In this document: positions 51,001-57,445 of the stretch, piece after piece
How the letters are laid out: each line of letters begins with the position of its first letter
Position numbering within the stretch: the first letter of the stretch is position 1
Assembly (NCBI RefSeq): GCF_023217965.1
Contig: NZ_JALPSC010000001.1
Span: 1,116,001-1,180,000 of the forward strand
Direction: 5' to 3'
DNA length: 64,000 nucleotides
Source: Prevotella sp. E13-27
GTDB taxonomy: Bacteria; Bacteroidota; Bacteroidia; Bacteroidales; Bacteroidaceae
Made by a program: the position numbers and the translations under genes
The notes under the pieces: generated by a model
What the model was told of the DNA's origin: nothing
The model's database searches: none
What the model saw: only the letters and a program-made list of their open reading frames with translations

Positions 51001-52029
51001 AACAAACCTGGAACAGGAATCGGACTTAGCATAGTCAAACGCATTGTCGACCTCCATCACGGAACGATTGATGTTGATTCGGAGTTGGGTAAGGGCTCCA
51101 CCTTCCGAATTATGCTCCCCATTCAGCAAGAAGTGGATCTGACAGAAGAGAAAGTTGTGAACACTTTGCCGATTGGCGATACTGAGGTCTCTTCAGTCAA
51201 CACTGCCAATGACGCTGCTCTGCAATCAGCTGATGACGGACAGACCGACAAAGAGTCTGCCAGTGCTACTTCCTATATGCTCATCGTCGATGACAATGAA
51301 GACATGGTTAAGTTCCTCTACGACCATTTCAGCCATTATTACCGTGTGCTCACTGCCCTCGACGGTGTAGAAGCACTATCACTGCTCAGCAAGCATGAGA
51401 TAAGCATAATCGTTAGCGACTGGATGATGCCCCGCATGGATGGTCAGGAATTGTGCCGAAGAGTGCGCCTTAATCCACTCACCAGCCACATACCGTTCCT
51501 TATGCTAACAGCTAAGACAGACAATAAGTCGAAGATAGAAGGCATGAATATCGGGGCCGATGTGTATATAGAGAAACCGTTCTCTGTGGAATATCTTGAG
51601 GCATGCATTGCTAACATCTTGCTTATGCGCCGCCGACTCATGCAGAAGGTCAGCTCTGAACCATTGGAAGGTTTGGCTCAGATAGGTACCACACAGGTGG
51701 ACAGCGAGCTGCTGACGAAGATGAACGAGATTATTGAGGAGAACGTGGCAAACGCAAACCTCAATGTTAATTTCCTTGCTGAGCAACTTGGTATAAGTCG
51801 CAGCGGACTCTTCGCCAAGATAAAGTCGCTCACAGACATAACACCCAACGAGATGATTACTGTTGTACGTCTCAAGCGTGCCGCCATCCTCCTTCAGGAG
51901 GGAAAATACCTTGTGAGCGAGGTCGGTTACATGGTAGGCTTCTCCAGTCCGTCTTATTTCTCCAAGTGTTTCCAAAAACAGTTCGGCGTTAAGCCGGGAG
52001 ACTATGTGAAAAAGTCGTCTCTTGCTTAA
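48049..52029 (+). CDS. Hybrid two-component system regulator
   Basis: 1326 residues in one chain. Signal peptide, two seven-bladed reg_prop beta-propellers (about 25-650, repeats of the LWFGTDNGLCRYD type), Y_Y_Y domain (about 660-745), membrane segment (about 755-775), HisKA with phosphoacceptor His813 (MIAHEIRTP), HATPase (DDGIGI, GTGIGLSIVK), receiver domain (DDNED at 1081-1085, phosphoacceptor Asp1124 in VSDWMMPRMDG, Lys in YIEKPF), and an AraC-type HTH (about 1215-1320). All key residues are present. It senses a periplasmic oligosaccharide and activates its locus. Last gene of the operon. Its stop overlaps the convergent transporter stop. Confidence 0.97.
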   Translation: MLMKKVLIFLCLLLVTVSVAARDDYRYRKLTMSEGLASNTVRNIVQDDYGYLWFGTDNGLCRYDGHRIQTYRITTNIINQYVSSLVISGDILFVGTDEGVFSFSLKDSRFERLSADIMSTVTHLAIDHDQQLWVATANNGVYCHSMKTGQTRHYARAATNNHVDFIMADSENRIWTISNANPMSVQRLNRLHDAFEAVALQSDVPYNGLCMLESRDRHIYLGTWTNGLMQMHADGSLKQVINPQLSGEGFHIHTLFQFADDQIYIGCDDGLLCYNPITGETVNMFRKQGISDRFVYSIATDKERGLWVGTFYGGVNYFSPVGDRFMSYTKQDGLSGNVISRFCEDGEGTVWMASDDGGLMRFLPAEKRFVSYPHQKELSALNVHALALKGNQLWIGTYSSGVYVLNIATGQLRHYGHDGKPNSISDYSSYAIHHDSHGRTWIGGMRVFTLYRQDTDDFKKVIDINSIIIDIDEDADGSLWMSTQGEGLWHYSPDKHQQKVYHHSADDPHSLPDDQVNCALIDAAGRLWVGTMNGLCYYDVTHDSFEIVELDDQPVNVMGIVEQSGSLWLSTEHGLLRYEPKETKLAVHHFTLGDGLVSEQFIQNSCMKASDDRLYFGATNGFNTFYPYNIKVNNSETPVYITSLEVLNRQERTVEGYPLDLSFISNIDFDYADARMLSFSFVSLSYCSPGKNHYAYKLEGFDTEWNYVGTQHKATYTNLPAGTYTLRVKATNNDGVWSSKEAQLKITVYPPLWWSWWARLLYLLIIAALIWYYVHMRLLRAENRHQRELQRVREQNENESREARLNYFTMIAHEIRTPVSLIIAPLEKLKNNLSTSIQGSDNSLSQLDIIDRNAHRLLDLVNQLLDFRKVEQQSLIMHFASHNVSSLIHSVSERFEPTFEQGGKQFTTVYPPERLSAIIDRESIIKVISNLLTNANKYSKSKVELRCTIDPDETHFRIEVTDDGIGIRPEDRQRIFAPFYQAEGNKPGTGIGLSIVKRIVDLHHGTIDVDSELGKGSTFRIMLPIQQEVDLTEEKVVNTLPIGDTEVSSVNTANDAALQSADDGQTDKESASATSYMLIVDDNEDMVKFLYDHFSHYYRVLTALDGVEALSLLSKHEISIIVSDWMMPRMDGQELCRRVRLNPLTSHIPFLMLTAKTDNKSKIEGMNIGADVYIEKPFSVEYLEACIANILLMRRRLMQKVSSEPLEGLAQIGTTQVDSELLTKMNEIIEENVANANLNVNFLAEQLGISRSGLFAKIKSLTDITPNEMITVVRLKRAAILLQEGKYLVSEVGYMVGFSSPSYFSKCFQKQFGVKPGDYVKKSSLA

Positions 52030-53399
52030 ATGATGCCCAGCTGATGCAGGAATACCAGCACTATGCCGATAGGACATATGTAGCGCACGGTAAAGACAAA
52101 CAGCAAGAACAGATTGGCGTTAATCGAGCCTTGGTTGGTAAATTCCTCGAAGACAATCTTGCGGGGAATGAACCATCCTACGAAGATGCATGTCAACATG
52201 CCGCCAAGTGGAAGAAGAATGTTTGCCGTGAGCCGGTCGCAGAAGTCCATCAGCGACAGTCCCATAATCTTCAAACTATCCCATGCTCCAACAGACCATG
52301 CGCAGAACACGCTGATACATGATGCCGTGAGTGTGATGACAAAGGAAGCATTACGACGTTTCATGTGCATCTCCTCGGTGAAGAAGGCTGTGCCTATCTC
52401 GTGCATGGAGATGGTGCTGGTCAGTGCGGCAAAGACCAGAAGGGCATAGAACATGATGCTTACTACATACTCCACAACGGGTATCGCACCGAATGCCTGC
52501 TGGAAGACGTTTGGCAGGGTGATGAATATGAGTGAAGGACCACTGTCAGGGTTGATGCCTACCGATGCCGCTGCAGGGAAGATCATGAGTCCCGAGAGTA
52601 TGGCAATTAACGTGTCGAGCACTGAAATCTGGGCTGCGGAGCCGAGCAGATTGGTGTCGCGCTTGAAGTAGCTTGCATAGGTGCACAGACAGGCAGTGCC
52701 TAACGATAGTGAGAAGAATGCTTGTCCTAACGCTTCAAGGAAAACATGACTGTTTAGTTTTGAAAAGTCGGGCTTGAAAAGAAACTCCACACCTTTCCAA
52801 GCATTAGGTAGTGAACAAGAGGCGATGACAAGTATGACGAGCAATATGAGCAGTATGGGCATCAAGAATTTCGATGCTCGCTCAATGCCTTTCCTCACGC
52901 CGCGCACCACTACCATATGGGTGATGATGATGAAAGCTAATGCCCACATGACAGGTTTCACTGGATGGGAAGCAAATTGCTGGAAGTAGGTCTGGGCATA
53001 GTCTGCCGACCCTTGAACGTGACCCAACAATGAGGCATAAAGATACTGCAGACACCAACCAGCCACCACTGCATAGAAGCCGAGGATTATCGTGGCAGTG
53101 AAAATGCCGAGATAGCCAACAAAACGCCATGGACGTTCTCCTGAAAGATTATCGTAGGCGCGCGCAGCATTTGCTTGTGCGCGACGGCCTACGATGAATT
53201 CACTTATCATGCCTGGCAACCCAAGCAGGAGTATGCAGGCAATGTAAACCAAGAGGAAAGCGGCTCCGCCGTTCTCTCCCGTCATATAAGGGAAACGCCA
53301 CACATTGCCCAAGCCTACGGCTGAGCCTGCTGTGGCAAGTATGATGCCTATCTTACTGCCGAAGCCTGTGCGTTCGGCTTTTGTGTTGTTGTGTGTCAA
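52026..53399 (-). CDS. Sodium-dependent transporter, NSS/SNF family
   Basis: 457 residues, about 11-12 membrane segments, inner membrane. The N-terminal signature GSAVGLGNVWRFPYMTGENGG (split across the sodium and substrate site of LeuT-type transporters) is intact. Substrates in the family are amino acids, often hydrophobic ones. It lies 37 bases after the DUF2264 gene in the same direction, so it may be read through from the 60388-53437 operon. That would suit uptake of amino acids from degraded glycoprotein, but this is speculation. Its stop codon overlaps that of the convergent sensor gene. Confidence 0.93.
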   Translation of the reverse strand: MTHNNTKAERTGFGSKIGIILATAGSAVGLGNVWRFPYMTGENGGAAFLLVYIACILLLGLPGMISEFIVGRRAQANAARAYDNLSGERPWRFVGYLGIFTATIILGFYAVVAGWCLQYLYASLLGHVQGSADYAQTYFQQFASHPVKPVMWALAFIIITHMVVVRGVRKGIERASKFLMPILLILLVILVIASCSLPNAWKGVEFLFKPDFSKLNSHVFLEALGQAFFSLSLGTACLCTYASYFKRDTNLLGSAAQISVLDTLIAILSGLMIFPAAASVGINPDSGPSLIFITLPNVFQQAFGAIPVVEYVVSIMFYALLVFAALTSTISMHEIGTAFFTEEMHMKRRNASFVITLTASCISVFCAWSVGAWDSLKIMGLSLMDFCDRLTANILLPLGGMLTCIFVGWFIPRKIVFEEFTNQGSINANLFLLFVFTVRYICPIGIVLVFLHQLGII

Positions 53400-53436
53400 A
53401 GTCTATAGTTTTTGTTAATCGTTTTTCATTCCCAGC

Positions 53437-54726
53437 TCACCAACGGTCTTTTGTGGTGATGTCGTCACCCCAGCGGTGATCTTTGGGGAAGGGCTGACCT
53501 CCCCACGCCTTCACCTGTGTCCAGGGCTCAGCCTTGTCGGTCCAGAAGGGATGGTCGGCAGGCAGTCCGAGTGGCATCAGTGACAATGATGTCATGTATA
53601 GTGAGCCGTTGTTGGTGTACCAGTCGGCTGTCTCTGGCTGGTGTCCACAGAATCCAATGGTGAGGAAGCCGCCGTCGTTGTAGTTGTTCTGCTCGTCATA
53701 CATGCGGTGCATGACCTTTGTAAGAGCTGCACGCACCTGTCCGTTTGACAGGTCTTTTGGCAGTTTCTGATACCAAGCCATGAGTGCAAGTGGCTGCAAG
53801 GCTGCCATGCGATAAGGCGTAGAGCGTCCGATGACGGGGAAGGTGCCTTCAGGGGAGATGAATCGCTCGAGGATGATGGCGAACTTCTGTGCTCGCTTTA
53901 AGGCGCGCTGGTAATATTTGGGGTATTCGAGTCGTGTGTTGGCACGTGCGTCGAGCATGTTCTGCAGTGTTTCGAGATACATGGCATGGAACACGTAGCT
54001 GGAGTAGTAGTCGAAGGCGAAAACAGGTCCATCGGCATACCATCCGTCGCCTACGTACCACTCTTCTACCTTGCGCACGGTGGTCATGACGCGGTAGTCG
54101 TCATATTCATTGAGACCGGCGGCCTTGGCGATGAAGCTCTCTATGACTGAGGAGAAGAGGAACCAGTTGGTGTAAGGTGGCTCTATCTTGCGGAGCTTCT
54201 TAAACTCTGTCAGATAGCGCTGTTTAGTCACATTGTCGAGCGGCATCCATAGTGCATCGTAGGCGCGGATGAAGGACTCAGCGATATATGCTGCATCGAC
54301 GAGGTTCTGGCCTGAGGCTCCCCACACGAGGTAGTCGGGTGACTGGGGATCGACGCTATTCTTATAGGAGGCAAGTGCCCACTGTCGCAACTGTTGGCGC
54401 TTCTCCAACTCATCCTTGTCGGCAGCAGTGGCGTTCAAGGGCAATGTGTCGGGCAGAGCGAGCCAGGGAGCTATGCCTGCCATGAGTCGTCCGAAGGTCT
54501 CCATATAGACGACCTTACGGTTGCGGTTGTCGAAAGAGGGCGAGAACTCGGTCTTCATGTTTTTCTGAAGCTCGCCCTTAGCCATGTTCTCTAACACAGG
54601 CTGTGCCATCTTCCATGCCTGCTCGCACCAATACTGACGGTCGGTGGGCTGTGGCGCAGTTTTCTTCTTTGCTGAGAGAGGTAGCAAGAAGAATACTGTT
54701 GCAATAATGATTGTCAGTCTTTTCAT
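53437..54726 (-). CDS. DUF2264 family exported protein
   Basis: 429 residues with signal peptide (MKRLTIIIATVFFLLPLSA). The body is alpha-helical with FGRLMAGIAPWLALPD, DYLVWGASGQNLVDAAYIAESFIRA, NWFLFSSVIESF, YVGDGWYADGPVFAFDYYSSYVFHAMYL and VIGRSTPYRMAA, the hallmarks of DUF2264. This is an (alpha/alpha)-barrel fold shared with glycosidases and lyases. Members sit in plant-glycan loci and a glycosidase role is likely; the exact reaction cannot be read here. Its start overlaps the stop of the DUF6055 gene by 4 bases. Confidence 0.85.
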   Translation of the reverse strand: MKRLTIIIATVFFLLPLSAKKKTAPQPTDRQYWCEQAWKMAQPVLENMAKGELQKNMKTEFSPSFDNRNRKVVYMETFGRLMAGIAPWLALPDTLPLNATAADKDELEKRQQLRQWALASYKNSVDPQSPDYLVWGASGQNLVDAAYIAESFIRAYDALWMPLDNVTKQRYLTEFKKLRKIEPPYTNWFLFSSVIESFIAKAAGLNEYDDYRVMTTVRKVEEWYVGDGWYADGPVFAFDYYSSYVFHAMYLETLQNMLDARANTRLEYPKYYQRALKRAQKFAIILERFISPEGTFPVIGRSTPYRMAALQPLALMAWYQKLPKDLSNGQVRAALTKVMHRMYDEQNNYNDGGFLTIGFCGHQPETADWYTNNGSLYMTSLSLMPLGLPADHPFWTDKAEPWTQVKAWGGQPFPKDHRWGDDITTKDRW

Positions 54727-56309
54727 TTTGGATTAGTTTTTTCGAATTTCACTTGGTATGGCCACTGTTCGTCGTTCTGTGGCCAGTCTGTTGATGCTTT
54801 GCCTGATGTCCAGGGGTGAGACCAGTGCTCTGTAGGTGCTCCCATGACGACGAAGAAGAGGTTAGTGCAGTTTTCGGGAATGGTGAGCTCTGCCACACCT
54901 TCTTTGTCGGACTTCACCTCACCATAGGTGCGTGTGCCGTTGCTCTGCAGTGCTACGAAGGCGTAGCGCCATCCTGCCTTGTCTTTGTTTACATAGCGAT
55001 AGCCGGTGGCATCGGTGAGTCCGGTGAAGGTGGCTTTTACAGTGGTGCCGGCAACGGGCAGTGACATATTGGTGATGTGGTAGCCGTAGTTCTGGATGCA
55101 GGTTGCGGGCGAGGTGGTGTAGGTGCCTGACTGTCCGCTTACTGCCGAGATGTATTTCTTGTGCTGTCCGATGCGGTGCTTGGCGCGGTCGCGAACACCA
55201 TCTATATCCCATGTTGCCATGCGCATATAGCCTTCCATCAGTTCGTTGTTGAACTGCTCTTGTGAGAGGTTGTTGATGCGCTTATATACCTGTATGGGGT
55301 CTTCGTAGGGCTGTGACTCGCGCCACATCAGGCCGATGAATCTGCGTCCGTGGAGCATAGCCCACCAGTCGTGGATATAGCAGCAGGCATAGCGCCAGTC
55401 TTCGTGAAGGAGGTTGAGATAGTGTTTGGCAAGATGCTGCTCAAAATATTCGCCATCGGTAAACTGACGGTCGGGGAATATCTGGTATGCCTGCCAGTCG
55501 GCACAGCTCTCCCACCATCCGTTGTCGTTGCCTCCGCCCCAGCCCCATCGCCATCCGCGGTCGTAGTGGTTGTTAGCATCTGTACCGAGGTCGGCAGAAA
55601 CAAGATACTGGAAGGTGTGGCCTACCTCATGGGCGACGGTGTGGCCACCGCGTGCCGTGGCTGCCCAGGGGTTGAAATGACCTATGCCTGTAAAGCCCCA
55701 TGTGCCGTTGGCATCCTGTCCGTTGTCGCCGGCGGCATCGGCTCGCCAATCTGACTGATAGGGTATATACAGCTGAATTTTCAGTCGGTCAGTTGTTGAT
55801 GTTCCGGGAACGACGAACCCGAGGTCGGTGACATAGCAGTCCCAGCACTTCTCGGCTATTGCCAGCACGTCGTAGGCGTTGGCTATGCTGCCATTGTCGG
55901 GGTGCTTGATGTTTTTGGGGTCGTTACCGTAGCGCACATCCCAGAACACAGCGAAGTGCTCGCTCTCCACATGATGGGCGAAATTATAGCCTGTGGTTGC
56001 CTTGTCGTTTTGATAGTCTGTGCCGCTGTAGGTCTGAGGCTTCAGCAGATAGCGGTCTTTTGAGAACATGAGGTTCGCCTCGTCGTTGCTGAATAGTGTG
56101 GAGTAGGTGCGTGTTGATGCACTGCCGTTAGTATAGACCTTGAATGCCGATACTGTGACCTCTACGGAGTCGGAGCCTTTGATTGATATTGAGTTGAACG
56201 GCTTGAAGCGGTTGTCGTAGCTAACCCACAGCGTGTCGCTGCTCTGCGCCAAGGCACCGAGGACTGTCGTTTGAAGTAGTGAGAGAAGTAGTATTATTCT
56301 TGTTTTCAT
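54723..56309 (-). CDS. DUF6055 metalloprotease-like secreted protein (copy 3)
   Basis: 528 residues with signal peptide (about 1-22). HExGH site in TVAHEVGHTFQYL (His227, Glu228, His231), preceded by ESEHFAVFWDVRYGNDP and LKIQLYIPY, followed by WWESCADWQAYQ and NNLSQEQFNNELMEGYMRM as in copy 2 (NLSQQQFCYEMLRGY). A C-terminal beta region ends in LFFVVMGAPTEHW, matching VVMGAPKEHR of copy 2. No sorting tail. Coupled by a 4-base overlap to the DUF2264 gene and 8 bases from the gene upstream. Confidence 0.82.
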   Translation of the reverse strand: MKTRIILLLSLLQTTVLGALAQSSDTLWVSYDNRFKPFNSISIKGSDSVEVTVSAFKVYTNGSASTRTYSTLFSNDEANLMFSKDRYLLKPQTYSGTDYQNDKATTGYNFAHHVESEHFAVFWDVRYGNDPKNIKHPDNGSIANAYDVLAIAEKCWDCYVTDLGFVVPGTSTTDRLKIQLYIPYQSDWRADAAGDNGQDANGTWGFTGIGHFNPWAATARGGHTVAHEVGHTFQYLVSADLGTDANNHYDRGWRWGWGGGNDNGWWESCADWQAYQIFPDRQFTDGEYFEQHLAKHYLNLLHEDWRYACCYIHDWWAMLHGRRFIGLMWRESQPYEDPIQVYKRINNLSQEQFNNELMEGYMRMATWDIDGVRDRAKHRIGQHKKYISAVSGQSGTYTTSPATCIQNYGYHITNMSLPVAGTTVKATFTGLTDATGYRYVNKDKAGWRYAFVALQSNGTRTYGEVKSDKEGVAELTIPENCTNLFFVVMGAPTEHWSHPWTSGKASTDWPQNDEQWPYQVKFEKTNPK

Positions 56310-56317
56310 GATGCGTC

Positions 56318-57421
56318 CTATTTAACTATCTGTTTTCTTCCGTTAACAATATAGATACCTTTTCTCAGTGATGACAGTTGAGCAGCTGAGGCTACGCGAC
56401 GTCCGCGAAGGTCATAGACGCTGTCGTCGGCCTTGGGCTTACGGGCTATCAATGCGCTTATCCCAGATGTGTCGAGCATGTCGTCATCTACTCCGTCGAG
56501 ATAGAAGTGGAAGGTCGTCGTCATTTTGCTGAGATCTTGGAACCATGACACAAAGCCGTTGACAGCTGTTGAGTCAGTATGTTGCTCTACGAGTCCCTCG
56601 TTGTTGAAGAAGTAGCATCCAGGGGCTACGCGCTTGTTGAGGATATATGAGGTTGAGCGCTCGCTGTCGTCAAGACGGTTGAATGTGCCTGTTATATATA
56701 CATGGAAAGAACGGTCGGCGCTCCACAGATTTTGTGGTGAGGGCTTCTGCTTTGTTTCCATCGACGTCAGTGGCAGCATGTAAATAGGTCCGTATGCTCT
56801 GGTGGCATTCCATCCTGTACTTATGCGTTTGCTGGAATCAAAGTCCGGCTCGCGTGTGGGCATGATGATGTAGTGGCTTCCTGCAACGATGGCATCGCCA
56901 TTGGTGTTGAGGTCTATTGACTGTAGCTCTATGGCAGCCTCTTCGCCTTCGCGCATCTTGCTAACCTTTGCCAGTCGGGCATCGTCGCCGAAGCACTTGC
57001 GTACCTGTTTGCCTGTCATGCTGAATGGCACGCAGAGTGAGTTCCATTTGTTTGTGTTCAGTGTCTTCCTGAAGGCTAACAGACCATGGTTAACAGCATA
57101 TTTGCCGCTATACGACGTGCTGTCCTCGTCGAGCAGGTAATGAGGCATGCTCTGGAATCGCAGTGCTTTCACTTTACTAAGCATGAAGGTATCACCCTCT
57201 ACCACGATGCTGCCTTGGAGACGATGGATCATCGGTGTGTCGTAGCTGCTGACGAGATAATGGAATGTAGTACCGTCGGTAGTGCTTATGACCAGTTGCT
57301 TTCCGGTCAATATGAGTGCCTGACCCTGTGAGACGGCTTTTGCCGGGGCGTTGTCATGCTCGACGGCTGAAGCACCGAGTGTGCCAGCAATCATTGCAAA
57401 AACTATTAATAGTGTCTTCAT
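56318..57421 (-). CDS. Secreted protein of unknown function with sorting tail
   Basis: 367 residues, signal peptide (MKTLLIVFAMIAGTLGASA). A beta-rich start carries the pattern ISTTDGTTFHYLVSSYDTP ... SKVKALRF that also opens the CotH-like protein (LLFNMTDGMTVPFDIASIDS). A middle region includes NKWNSLCVPFSMTGKQV, typical of Prevotella surface proteins. The end VYDLRGRRVASAAQLSSLRK leads to GIYIVNGRKQIVK, a type-IX-like sorting tail. No enzyme motif seen. Between GH43 and DUF6055 in the operon. Confidence 0.72.
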   Translation of the reverse strand: MKTLLIVFAMIAGTLGASAVEHDNAPAKAVSQGQALILTGKQLVISTTDGTTFHYLVSSYDTPMIHRLQGSIVVEGDTFMLSKVKALRFQSMPHYLLDEDSTSYSGKYAVNHGLLAFRKTLNTNKWNSLCVPFSMTGKQVRKCFGDDARLAKVSKMREGEEAAIELQSIDLNTNGDAIVAGSHYIIMPTREPDFDSSKRISTGWNATRAYGPIYMLPLTSMETKQKPSPQNLWSADRSFHVYITGTFNRLDDSERSTSYILNKRVAPGCYFFNNEGLVEQHTDSTAVNGFVSWFQDLSKMTTTFHFYLDGVDDDMLDTSGISALIARKPKADDSVYDLRGRRVASAAQLSSLRKGIYIVNGRKQIVK

Positions 57422-57445
57422 AAGCAGTTGAAGGTAAAAGGGGTA

